From the NCBI GenBank assembly GCA_000149225.2, contig CM000693.1, forward strand, positions 1,178,001 to 1,242,000: 64,000 bases of DNA, written 5' to 3'. Position 1 is the stretch's first letter. Each line of letters opens with the position of its first letter. Of the stretch, positions 52,055 through 60,942 are shown piece by piece. The notes beneath the pieces were generated by a model. That model saw only the letters and a list, made by a program, of their open reading frames with translations. It made no database searches and was not told where the DNA came from. The translations under genes were made by a program, and so were the position numbers. This DNA is from Lachancea kluyveri NRRL Y-12651 (Eukaryota > Ascomycota > Saccharomycetes > Saccharomycetales > Saccharomycetaceae).

Positions 52055-54298
52055 ATGAGAAAGGTTTTAGCCTGCGATAGATGCCGAAAAAGTAAGGTCA
52101 AGTGCAGATATGACAATGGACCCCCGTGTCACAGTTGCAGAGGTAAATCTTACGAAGTGGATTGTACCATAAAGCTACCCGAGTTTAAGATCCCGCCTAA
52201 GACAATGGTTCCAGATACCAACTTTAGGGAGTCTGATACAGATTCTCCTTCAATTACTGTCCACAGCCGCCTATCGGAATCTTCAGTTCTCTCGTTTGGT
52301 GACCAGAGCCATCTTTATCGCCGTATCGACTCTGCCCACAACGACATTAGAAGTGAACATAGACAGGTGTGTGCTGTAGGAGGTGTCCAAACTTCTGGAA
52401 ATGTTCCAAGTTTAAGGAAAAGGCGAAACATATCTAATGAGCCCGTGGGACTAGACACTTCCACGCTGATATCGGGAAGTGGGCTCCATAGTGGAGAGAC
52501 AAGTCCTAGTACTCCACCGAGACCCCCTCTATCATTAGCACAAAGCTCTAATAATCATAAAGAGTACAGGGCACATCCGCTAGAATTTAAGACAATTGAG
52601 CAGCTTATTGCACAAATTCCAGATATTGTATTGAGATTGGTAGTTCAACAGGTCAGCAGACATTTTCCAGAACTGGCGTTTGTTCATAAGCCGACAATGC
52701 TCCATAAAATCAGAAATGTGAATCCTACAGTAATGGGTGCATTTCTTGATCTCTATACATCATTTTACCCTCACAGAAGTAGTGACGTTTATAACGAATG
52801 GTTAGGCGCAAAGTCATTCTACGTAAAGAATGAAATGTACGCAAAACTGGTGGAATTAGAAGTAGTGAGTCCAAAGTATTTGATACGAAAACCTTCTATT
52901 GAGATAGTACAATCATTATTAATTTTAACATTATCATATTGGGGAAAGGGGAATTACTTTACATGTTGGATGTTTTTCGGTAATGCGGTTAGAATGTTGC
53001 AGTCTTTAAGATTTTGTTCTCCAGCCATAAGCAACAATAATGGCTCAGCTGCCTTCATAACTGATTGGGCTTGCTCTAATCTGAACGAATTGGAATCTGA
53101 AACTCTCAATAGAACTTACTGGTCTTCCTTCGTGATTGATAGAATCACTGCATTTGGTAAGAACAGAGCATTTTCTTTTTTCAAGCATGAATATGAAAGT
53201 GTTCCTTTACCTCAGGGTGAGAGACTATTCGCATTCATGAGTGAAATTAGTGCTGTGACTAGCGGCGATGGCATCGCTACACTTAAATCATATGGTGCGT
53301 ATTTTAGACAAAATCCACTAACAAACAACGACAGGGAGTTTTCAATTTTTATCAAAATATATTCTATTTGGGGCGAAATAAACCAATTTTTGACGGATGG
53401 CGGTCACTACAGTCAGTCCTTGCCACCTTGGCATACAAAATCCATAGTTTATCAAATCAGGCGCAGCTTATCTGAATGGTGGGGGCTTTTACCACATTAC
53501 TGGAAATGGTCTGCAGCCAATAACACCTTACATCAAACTTTGGGGACGGAAAATATTTTTACAATGATCAATTGCTTGTATCACTTGAATGTCATATACA
53601 TCAATAGAGAGTTCCTTCCATTTTTGCCACATTCTACTAATTTCCCAAGTGGACCTACGGAGGGACCTGTTTTTCCAGAGCCTCCGGATGCAGATTATTG
53701 GATTAAAAGTTCCAAGGAGTGTTTTGAAAGCGTGAGATCATTAACTGTAATTTTAGACTCTCTGTTGAAAAGGGAAAACAAAGAAGGAGAACAAGGACAC
53801 CCTTGTAATTATACAGTAAACCCGTTCTACTGTTTTTGCGCGTTTGTTAGTACAATCCAAGCAATGTACGGTGCTAAGTTCCATTGGATGGATGTGGATC
53901 ATGTGCTAAATCTGGGCTCATCTATGAGCCTTGCAACCTGCTCAACCAACATGCTTAATTTCCTAGAGATCAAGCAGGTAAATATCGAAATCGCTCAAAA
54001 TTGGTATGACGTTGCCAACGGAATTATGGATTTATACGACTTTGTTTCAAGAAATATGGATAAAGCCAAAGAAATGAATCTAGGAAGAAGTAATTTGAGA
54101 CAACTGAAGAATTTAGTTCAACCAACGGATACCGGGATTTCGCCCGAGAGCGTGAGTAACACACACACCGCAGCAGAGTCTATTCACCCGTCAACTCACA
54201 CCAACGATGCAACCCATGGGCATGTAAGAATAAGCATGGATGGTCTCATCCACTTTTTGAATGAAGACGTAGATTCCTTGCAACAGTTCAACTTGTAA
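52055..54298 (+). CDS. Zn2Cys6 transcription factor, targets unknown
   Basis: The product is 747 residues. The N-terminal zinc cluster has six cysteines at 7, 10, 17, 25, 28 and 37 (CX2CX6CX7CX2CX8C), with the usual basic RKSKVKC. A Ser/Thr-rich linker follows. The middle fungal-specific regulator domain runs from about residue 175 (LEFKTIEQLIAQIPDIVLRL, FPELAFVHKPTMLHKI) to about 560 (GKGNYFTCWMFFGNAVRMLQ). I see no direct counterpart next to YJR011C or YJR012C in S. cerevisiae, so it may be a gene lost or moved there. Such factors control nutrient use, drug response or wall genes; the sequence does not say which. Confidence 0.88.
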   Translation: MRKVLACDRCRKSKVKCRYDNGPPCHSCRGKSYEVDCTIKLPEFKIPPKTMVPDTNFRESDTDSPSITVHSRLSESSVLSFGDQSHLYRRIDSAHNDIRSEHRQVCAVGGVQTSGNVPSLRKRRNISNEPVGLDTSTLISGSGLHSGETSPSTPPRPPLSLAQSSNNHKEYRAHPLEFKTIEQLIAQIPDIVLRLVVQQVSRHFPELAFVHKPTMLHKIRNVNPTVMGAFLDLYTSFYPHRSSDVYNEWLGAKSFYVKNEMYAKLVELEVVSPKYLIRKPSIEIVQSLLILTLSYWGKGNYFTCWMFFGNAVRMLQSLRFCSPAISNNNGSAAFITDWACSNLNELESETLNRTYWSSFVIDRITAFGKNRAFSFFKHEYESVPLPQGERLFAFMSEISAVTSGDGIATLKSYGAYFRQNPLTNNDREFSIFIKIYSIWGEINQFLTDGGHYSQSLPPWHTKSIVYQIRRSLSEWWGLLPHYWKWSAANNTLHQTLGTENIFTMINCLYHLNVIYINREFLPFLPHSTNFPSGPTEGPVFPEPPDADYWIKSSKECFESVRSLTVILDSLLKRENKEGEQGHPCNYTVNPFYCFCAFVSTIQAMYGAKFHWMDVDHVLNLGSSMSLATCSTNMLNFLEIKQVNIEIAQNWYDVANGIMDLYDFVSRNMDKAKEMNLGRSNLRQLKNLVQPTDTGISPESVSNTHTAAESIHPSTHTNDATHGHVRISMDGLIHFLNEDVDSLQQFNL

Positions 54299-54460
54299 AT
54301 GTGTAACATAGTATACATAAACTAGCTAGGAGTGCAACCAGATACATAAAAACGAATATTCGATACAGAAAACCTTAAAACCATTAAATGAAAGAGACTT
54401 ACCTTCCCCAAAAAAGAAAGAACTACCAGAGTCCTTCGTTATTCACTCTTTGTTATCCTA

Positions 54461-54811
54461 CTATGCAGTAGCATCCTTACCGCTCCCATCCATGAAATGC
54501 TGTAGTTGTTTTTCAAATTCGGCTTCAATAGCATAATACCGGGACAAGCTTTCAAAGCTTTGAGTCTTGTTTACTGATTCCACGTGTTCAGTTATTTCCT
54601 TAGCCTTTTGTATCAATTCTTGTGGCTCTTCGACTGTTGCTCCCTGCGCCTTGCGCTCCCAAGGCTTTAACCTCGGCTTCAACAACGACTCTGTTCTCAT
54701 CGATGAATCTAGTGTTATATTTGGAACGCTGACCACGTTGGGTACAGGTTTGTTGTTGACGATATGGTCAACTAACTCTTCATAGCTCAACTGCCGGTTC
54801 ATGTTATCCAT
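54461..54811 (-). CDS. PEX39: Peroxisomal import factor Pex39 (YJR012C orthologue)
   Basis: The product is 116 residues. It carries the KPWE motif at residues 49-52 (RLKPWERKAQ), shared by Pex39 and the Pex7 co-receptors, preceded by the N-terminal block LSYEELVDHIVNNKPVPN. Pex39 is reported to assist Pex7-dependent import of PTS2 proteins into peroxisomes. The last third is helical and acidic. Position between the YJR011C orthologue and GPI14 matches YJR012C. The start could also be Met4 (MNRQLSYEEL), three codons later. Confidence 0.85.
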   Translation of the reverse strand: MDNMNRQLSYEELVDHIVNNKPVPNVVSVPNITLDSSMRTESLLKPRLKPWERKAQGATVEEPQELIQKAKEITEHVESVNKTQSFESLSRYYAIEAEFEKQLQHFMDGSGKDATA

Positions 54812-54966
54812 TTTGCTTTTTTGTGATTATACTTGTACGCAAGTTGTTGAAAAGGTAGTTTTCCCGGAATTTAAACTTTTTTAAGAATTTTTCTAGTTAC
54901 GAATCTTGAAATAAGAAACAGAAAGCCGGCATCGAGTAGAATTTTGTGTTTACGGTTTGGTTACTG

Positions 54967-56166
54967 ATGGATTTTCAAACTTCAATTTTGCTAGTGATAT
55001 CCCTTTTGGTGCGTATAGGCTTTTTCTTGTATGGTATTTACCAGGATAACCACTTCACTGTAAAATACACTGACATAGACTACTTTGTATTCCATGATGC
55101 GGCTGGGTACGTTTTCCAAGGTTTGTCACCATATAGAAGAGACACTTATCGATACACACCTATGTTAAGCTGGCTGCTTCTCCCAAACCATCATCTCGAA
55201 TGGGTCCATTTTGGCAAGATGCTGTTTGTTATCTTTGATCTACTGACAGGTGTGATGATCTTACGCATCTTGAGCAGATTGTGCTGTGAGAAGAGGAAAC
55301 GCTTGATCGCAGGCGCACTTTGGCTTTTGAACCCTATAGTTATTACCATTAGTACTAGGGGTAATGCTGAAAGTGTTCTATGTTTTCTGGTGATATTGTC
55401 GTTATATTACCTGCAAAACGAACAGTATTTTAAAGCAGGTCTTGTTTATGGGTTATCCATCCATTTCAAAATCTATCCAATCATCTATTGCCTGCCCTTT
55501 TCAATTTACATTTACAAGTCCAAATCTCATTGGCTCAAGAAGTTAATTGCGTTTGGCGTTACAACCCTCATGACTCTTTTGGTAGTCACATATGCCATGT
55601 ACAAGTTATACGGCGCAGAGTTCCTAGAACACGCATATTATTACCATTTGTACAGGATTGATCACAGACATAACTTTTCGATGTGGAACGTATTATTGTA
55701 CTTCAATTCAGCAGATATTGCATCAACTTTACCTTTTGATTTGGCTAAATTTGCGTTCTTGCCACAAATGACTGTGACACTGGGTCTTTCATACCACTTA
55801 TTTCAAAAGGCTAGTTTTCAGGATTTGTTAAATGTTTTATTTTTGCAGACATTTGCTTTTGTGATGTACAATAAGGTTTGTACTTCTCAATATTTTATCT
55901 GGTATCTGATCTTTTTACCGTTCTATCTGGCAAATACTATGATTGGAACAAAGAGAGGTATATGTATGCTTTTGGTATGGATAACAACACAGGCATTTTG
56001 GTTATGCCAAGGGTATCGGCTCGAATTCGTGGGTTTGAATGTATTTTATCCAGGTATATTCTGTGCAAGTATCGGGTTCTTCCTGGGTAATCTATGGCTA
56101 CTGGGCAATTTCATTGATGACACCAAAAGGAAGCAATATGTCTCCGTACAAAAAAAGGAGCTATAA
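54967..56166 (+). CDS. GPI14: GPI mannosyltransferase I (PIG-M type)
   Basis: The product is 399 residues, against 403 in S. cerevisiae. It adds the first alpha-1,4 mannose to glucosamine-phosphatidylinositol on the lumenal face of the ER, using dolichol-phosphate mannose. The lumenal DXD-type motif lies near residue 35 ([17 protein letters not shown]), followed by [18 protein letters not shown]. About eight to ten membrane segments follow, with [13 protein letters not shown] near 165. It is divergent from PEX39, as YJR013W is from YJR012C. Confidence 0.95.
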   Translation: MDFQTSILLVISLLVRIGFFLYGIYQDNHFTVKYTDIDYFVFHDAAGYVFQGLSPYRRDTYRYTPMLSWLLLPNHHLEWVHFGKMLFVIFDLLTGVMILRILSRLCCEKRKRLIAGALWLLNPIVITISTRGNAESVLCFLVILSLYYLQNEQYFKAGLVYGLSIHFKIYPIIYCLPFSIYIYKSKSHWLKKLIAFGVTTLMTLLVVTYAMYKLYGAEFLEHAYYYHLYRIDHRHNFSMWNVLLYFNSADIASTLPFDLAKFAFLPQMTVTLGLSYHLFQKASFQDLLNVLFLQTFAFVMYNKVCTSQYFIWYLIFLPFYLANTMIGTKRGICMLLVWITTQAFWLCQGYRLEFVGLNVFYPGIFCASIGFFLGNLWLLGNFIDDTKRKQYVSVQKKEL

Positions 56167-56281
56167 GCTGTCTGAAAATTCTATGTAATATTTACCTAAC
56201 GAAATACTGAGTTCAACTGCCTATTTGTATGTTACTGGCTTGTCCGATAGGAAGCCGTTTAACCGGACATTCAATAGCTGA

Positions 56282-56293
56282 TGAAAAATTTTG
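56282..56293. promoter_or_regulatory. RRPE element upstream of SKI6
   Basis: TGAAAAATTTTG lies 69-80 bases before the SKI6 start and pairs with a PAC box 12 bases further on, the classic ribosome-biogenesis promoter arrangement. Confidence 0.85.
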
Positions 56294-56305
56294 ACACTGG
56301 AAAGC

Positions 56306-56317
56306 GCTCATCTCATC
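56306..56317. promoter_or_regulatory. PAC box upstream of SKI6
   Basis: GCTCATCTCATC is the exact reverse complement of GATGAGATGAGC, the PAC consensus bound by Pbf1/Dot6 and Tod6 in S. cerevisiae. It lies 45-56 bases before the start codon. Confidence 0.88.
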
Positions 56318-56361
56318 AATCATTAGGACCAGTCGAATTCGAAAGAAGAATACTGAGAACC

Positions 56362-57102
56362 ATGTCTCGCCTGGAAATTTATTCACCTGAAGGCTTACGT
56401 CTAGACGGTCGCCGTTGGAATGAACTTCGTCGTTTCGATTGCTCTATCAATACTCACCCTAATGCAGCTGATGGTTCCTCCTATTTGGAACAAGGCAACA
56501 ATAAAATCATCACGTTGGTAAACGGTCCTCAAGAGCCTGCTTTACGTTCCCAAACTAATCCTAGCCATGCTACTATGAATGTTACCGTTAACATCACAAA
56601 GTTTTCCAAGATGGAGAGAAGTAAATCTAGTCATAAGAACGAAAGACGTGTCCTTGAGATGCAAACCTCGCTTGTCCGTACGTTTGAGAAAAACGTGATG
56701 TTACAGCTGTATCCACGCACTCTGATAGATATCCAAATTCACGTTTTGCAACAAGATGGTGGGATAATGGGCGCATTGATCAACGGTATTACGTTAGCAC
56801 TAATTGATGCTGGTATTGCCATGTATGACTACATAAGTGGGGTCTCTATTGGGTTGTATGACACTACCCCCCTATTAGATTTGAATTCACTCGAAGAAAA
56901 CGCAATGAGTAGTATTACATTGGGTGTTGTTGGCAAGTCTGAAAAACTGTCTCTACTTTTGGTAGAGGATAAGGTTCCGTTGGATAGGTTTGAAAGCGTC
57001 TTGGCAATTGGTATCGCAGGTGCTCATAGAATAAGGGACCTTATGGATAAAGAGTTAAGAAGACACGGTGAAAAGAGGTTGACAAACGCTTCATCTAAAT
57101 AG
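56362..57102 (+). CDS. SKI6: RNA exosome core subunit Ski6/Rrp41
   Basis: The product is 246 residues, the same as in S. cerevisiae. It is one of six RNase PH-type ring subunits of the exosome, which processes rRNA and degrades RNA in nucleus and cytoplasm. MSRLEIYSPEGLRLDGRRWN begins the protein and is nearly identical to yeast Ski6; DGSSYLEQGNNKI, KNERRVLEMQTSLVR and QQDGGIMGALINGITLALID complete the RNase PH fold. The frame opens earlier at 56281, but that extension is made of the RRPE and PAC boxes and is not coding. Confidence 0.97.
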   Translation: MSRLEIYSPEGLRLDGRRWNELRRFDCSINTHPNAADGSSYLEQGNNKIITLVNGPQEPALRSQTNPSHATMNVTVNITKFSKMERSKSSHKNERRVLEMQTSLVRTFEKNVMLQLYPRTLIDIQIHVLQQDGGIMGALINGITLALIDAGIAMYDYISGVSIGLYDTTPLLDLNSLEENAMSSITLGVVGKSEKLSLLLVEDKVPLDRFESVLAIGIAGAHRIRDLMDKELRRHGEKRLTNASSK

Positions 57103-57122
57103 TGATCATATATGTACATTAA

Positions 57123-59987
57123 TTATAACTTCTTGCCGATAGATGAAAATAAGCCCTTGGATTTTTCTTTCATAGTATGAGAAAAAACCTTCTTTTTCAA
57201 GTGATTGACATTTTGGTTGACGTTGGCAACCGTATTACTCACGGTATGTTTCTTGTTTAGTTCATCAGCATGCTCATAGGCGTCCCTGACGTGTTTATTT
57301 ACCTTGTATTCTTGGAAAATGAAATCGGTGTCAGAATTGGCTGATGATTTTAAAGAAAAGTTTATCCACGTCTGAATACCACTATCAAACTCTTGTAACT
57401 CCTTCATATGATTGTTTAGTTTTTCTATTTTAGAAGCATGTTTCTCTTTACCGCTTAATAGTTTATCCAAATCTAATTGTGGAATGGGCTTACTTTTTGT
57501 ACTGGTAGGCTTTTCGGGACTTGGTTCTTGGGCAAAGTTTTCTGTAAGATTTGACGAAAACGGCACCTTGTCTCCTTCGATGTACTTCAAAACTGAATCA
57601 GAGTCATTAATCAAGCTAGTAGAGCACGAGTCTGCTGACTTAACATCGAGATCTTTCGACGCGATGTTTACAGGTAAAGGGGGCAAAATATTGTTGTTGG
57701 TTATGATACCCGGAACATTATAAATTGTGGAATTATCGTAGATCGTTTTCGTATCTGCTATAGTTTCCAAATCCTCACCCGTATCGGGTTGCGATGGAAA
57801 TGCGTTCCACGTGCTCTCTACTTCGGAATAGGTAGAAACCACACGATTCTGTCTCATACTAGAAGGATTCAAATCGACCACTTCACCATTTTCATCAATC
57901 ACAAATCCCGGGGGTGGTTTGGGTGCCGTTTCTTGAACGAAACCGGACCTGAACGAATCAGTGTCTGGTCTCCATTTTCCTAAGTTTATAGATTCTCTGG
58001 TAGAAGGTGTCTTGTCTTTATTCTCAGTATCCTCATTATCGGGTAGAATGTTGTTGTTTGTGATGTCGCCGCTCTGGCCATAGCTTTTTATGATGGAGTT
58101 TCCATCACTGTCAACGCTTTCCGATATCGAAGTTTCGTGATTACCCGTATTCTCTACGCCCAAATCATGCTCCTCTTTGTTGCTTTCTACAGTAGAGTTA
58201 GAGTCATAGATAGGATCACTGGCAGAATCTTCTTTGGTCAGTCTGGTTTCAGTTGTACCATCTTTCAAAGATTTTGCGCTATTACTCTCAGCAATTACTT
58301 CATCATCATCTCCAGAATTCTCAGAGCTATAATCTTTGTCTGTTTCAGAAGCTCCAATCTCACCATTGCCTGATTCGCTTAGCATCCTAGTATAATATCC
58401 ACCACTGAGCACCGAAGGCTCATTATTTAAACCACTGGTACCATCGTCATCATCATCATCATCATCATCACTAGAGTCTAGCATGGATTCCCTGACACGG
58501 TTTCTAAATTGAAAAGGCCTCTCATCATCATATGTATCACTTTCTCTAGTGCTCTGTAGTTCAGGTTTATTGTCGTTAATAATGGAATTTGTATATGATA
58601 ATGCGTCATCGTCATCGTCGTTGCCACCACTGCCATGATTACTTTCTTGTTCTTCGTCTAATTCAGCAATTGAATAAGTTTCGTCACCTCTAAATGAAAG
58701 GTCGGTTTTGGAAGTTTGCCTCAGCTTGACTGGAGAATCGGAAACATTTTGTTGGGGTGATGATCTCACATGTACGATAGAAGATTGTGAACTGGTATTG
58801 CCGTAATGATTGAAGAATGAGCTATCATCATCATAATCGTCAAAACTTTCTGGGGGGTTCGATAATGCAGCAAGATTTTGTTCGTCTTGCGATTGGTTGC
58901 CGTGTTGTCGTTCTTGCTTATTTGGCAGCTCGTCGACACTGGATTTTTCGTTATCCCGTAACTCTTTAGGTTCTTTCTGTTTTTCTTGTTCCTCTTGTAG
59001 CTGGTTAGTGTTTCGTTCCTCATTTTCCATTGATGTTTTACCTTCCGTTTTAGTTGTTTCATTTACGTGTTCTATCGTATGCTCATCTGGGATAGATTCT
59101 TGAGCAGTTGGACTTTCTAAAAGATCTTTTGCATCATCTTCAGGAAATTGTTTGGATTTATCCACAGAGGCATTGTCTTCCGAAATATAGTTAGAAAAGT
59201 ACCCATTTTTGGAGACTTTGAAGTCATCCTCTGACTCGTCCGAATATTCGTCATGATAATTTCGAGAGCTATTACCTGGCTCGTCATCGGATTCGCCTAT
59301 ACTGTCATCAATATAGCTATTGATCTTTTTAATTTCAATGGAGCCATTGCCTATTGGTTGCTCACCTGGGCTAGGAGATGTGACATTACTATCCGTGCGG
59401 TTTTTAAGTTTGCCCGAACTTTCAGGATCTGATTGGTCCCTTTTTAGGTAACGTAAATTCTCATCTAAACTTATTCTAGGAGATAAAAAGCTTCCAGTTG
59501 GCGATGGGAATTGCTCTGCCTGTTCAGTTTTTGGGGTCATTTCTTTCGATATCTGGTCCATCAATGAGTCTAGATCGTCATTCACCGAATTAACTGATCT
59601 GCTAGTAGACCTAACAGATAATTTCTTAGAAACTGGTCTAGAAGCTGTAATGGAGTCAGTCGAAACACAGCTTTCCTCTTCTATTTCTGCTTTTGTGTCC
59701 ATTACTGTTTCTACCTCTTTTCCCACTTCTTCCTCTTTCTCGGTACTTCCTTCCCGGACAGGTTCACCAGTAGAATCTTGGGTATAGCCTAACTTTGGAA
59801 GTGGGGGAAGCTTCTTCAGTGTACTTATTCTTTCAGGAGACCCAATCTTTGCTTGTGGAGAGGTGTCTGTGCTGTTTACATTGTCAGCCAATTCGTCATC
59901 GGTGCTGTCCCAGTCGGCACCGTCGTATGCACCTTGGGAAACACTTACCCATCTGTACGATTTCTTTCTCGAAACACCTTCAGACAT
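57123..59987 (-). CDS. FYV8: Fyv8-like protein of unknown function
   Basis: The product is 954 residues, against 817 in S. cerevisiae. It is mostly disordered: Ser, Asp, Glu and Asn dominate. The N-terminus RKKSYRWVSVSQGAYDGADW and the last 180 residues are the conserved parts, including KPIPQLDLDKLLSGKEKHA and the helical tail (ELQEFDSGIQTWINFSLKS). A nine-Asp run (about 506-514) is coded by repeated GAT triplets near 58441-58470. Loss in S. cerevisiae gives sensitivity to K1 killer toxin; the molecular role is unknown. Position next to SKI6 matches YGR195W-YGR196C. It is divergent from TMA22. Confidence 0.88.
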   Translation of the reverse strand: MSEGVSRKKSYRWVSVSQGAYDGADWDSTDDELADNVNSTDTSPQAKIGSPERISTLKKLPPLPKLGYTQDSTGEPVREGSTEKEEEVGKEVETVMDTKAEIEEESCVSTDSITASRPVSKKLSVRSTSRSVNSVNDDLDSLMDQISKEMTPKTEQAEQFPSPTGSFLSPRISLDENLRYLKRDQSDPESSGKLKNRTDSNVTSPSPGEQPIGNGSIEIKKINSYIDDSIGESDDEPGNSSRNYHDEYSDESEDDFKVSKNGYFSNYISEDNASVDKSKQFPEDDAKDLLESPTAQESIPDEHTIEHVNETTKTEGKTSMENEERNTNQLQEEQEKQKEPKELRDNEKSSVDELPNKQERQHGNQSQDEQNLAALSNPPESFDDYDDDSSFFNHYGNTSSQSSIVHVRSSPQQNVSDSPVKLRQTSKTDLSFRGDETYSIAELDEEQESNHGSGGNDDDDDALSYTNSIINDNKPELQSTRESDTYDDERPFQFRNRVRESMLDSSDDDDDDDDDGTSGLNNEPSVLSGGYYTRMLSESGNGEIGASETDKDYSSENSGDDDEVIAESNSAKSLKDGTTETRLTKEDSASDPIYDSNSTVESNKEEHDLGVENTGNHETSISESVDSDGNSIIKSYGQSGDITNNNILPDNEDTENKDKTPSTRESINLGKWRPDTDSFRSGFVQETAPKPPPGFVIDENGEVVDLNPSSMRQNRVVSTYSEVESTWNAFPSQPDTGEDLETIADTKTIYDNSTIYNVPGIITNNNILPPLPVNIASKDLDVKSADSCSTSLINDSDSVLKYIEGDKVPFSSNLTENFAQEPSPEKPTSTKSKPIPQLDLDKLLSGKEKHASKIEKLNNHMKELQEFDSGIQTWINFSLKSSANSDTDFIFQEYKVNKHVRDAYEHADELNKKHTVSNTVANVNQNVNHLKKKVFSHTMKEKSKGLFSSIGKKL

Positions 59988-60105
59988 TTCTAAAAGTCTT
60001 TACTACTTCGAGGAGTAAGTGGCCATTAGAAAACAATCGTGTTTTAAGTTTAATTCCTCCATCAATAAAAGCCTCCCTCATATATGTGTCATTGTTCACG
60101 ATGCT

Positions 60106-60116
60106 AAAATTTTTCA
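60106..60116. promoter_or_regulatory. RRPE-like AAAATTTTTCA in the TMA22/FYV8 divergent promoter
   Basis: This is the reverse complement of TGAAAAATTTT, 80-90 bases before TMA22, whose product works with ribosomes. Confidence 0.5.
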
Positions 60117-60195
60117 TTATAATAAGGTATCGCACCTAGATTAACCATCGATAGATAAACGTAAGCTTTCAAAACGCTGCAGAATACCAAGAGAA

Positions 60196-60771
60196 ATGTT
60201 GAAAACTGTCGTATATTGTGGCGTGTGTAGTCTACCACCAGAATACTGTGAATTTACTGGTAAATTAAAGCGTTGTAAAGTGTGGCTGAAGGAGAATCAT
60301 GCAGACTTGTTTAACCAACTGTATCCAGCTGACTGTGAAGTTGACGATGTGGCGACAAAATTAGGTAACTCTTCGATCGGCGGTGCAAGAGAGGAAAAGC
60401 TAGAGAAAGATCTGTTGAGACTTCAAGCTAAGCAAGAAAGTAGGGAGCAAAGAGAACTGGCCAAGAAGTTGTCTTCAAAGGTTGTCATCAAGAGAGAAGC
60501 CAGGACCAAGAGAAAATGTATGATTGCCATATCGGGTCTGGAAGTGTTTGAAATCGATATGAAGAAGTTAGCTAAGACATTTGCTTCCAAGTTTGCTACG
60601 GGTTGCTCTGTTTCCAAGAACGCTGAAAAGAAGGAAGAGATTGTTGTGCAAGGTGACGTTGCTGATGAGGTCGAAGCTTACATCCACAGCTTATTAGAGG
60701 AGAAGGGTTTGAAGCAAGTGAAGGTGGAGCATATTGACACCCAAAAGAAAAAGAAAAAACCGGCTGCATAA
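60196..60771 (+). CDS. TMA22: DENR-type translation factor Tma22
   Basis: The product is 191 residues, against 198 in S. cerevisiae. With Tma20 it forms the MCT-1/DENR-like pair that recycles 40S subunits after termination and affects reinitiation. The N-terminal cysteine motif (VVYCGVCSLPPEYCEF) and CKVWLKENHADLF match DENR, followed by a charged helix (KLEKDLLRLQ) and a SUI1 domain at about 105-180 (KRKCMIAISGLEVFEIDMKK, FATGCSVSKNAEKKEEIVVQ). The tail is a Lys run. Confidence 0.96.
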   Translation: MLKTVVYCGVCSLPPEYCEFTGKLKRCKVWLKENHADLFNQLYPADCEVDDVATKLGNSSIGGAREEKLEKDLLRLQAKQESREQRELAKKLSSKVVIKREARTKRKCMIAISGLEVFEIDMKKLAKTFASKFATGCSVSKNAEKKEEIVVQGDVADEVEAYIHSLLEEKGLKQVKVEHIDTQKKKKKPAA

Positions 60772-60942
60772 GTTACAAATATTTGTTAAATATTACTAGT
60801 TTATCTTGGAATGCAATTGACTGTCCGTTTATAGTGATTTTGGAAGGCTTCTCATTTGCCTTGAATTGTGTAAAAACCTGGCCTGACTGAAGAGGTGTTA
60901 ACTAGATCAATAACGTAGAGCCGAGCAGATCCCGCCTTAGCC

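Noticed and set aside
56281-56361. Longer SKI6 start
   Set aside because: The extension is made of the RRPE and PAC motifs, and the ATG at 56362 gives a product identical in length to yeast Ski6.
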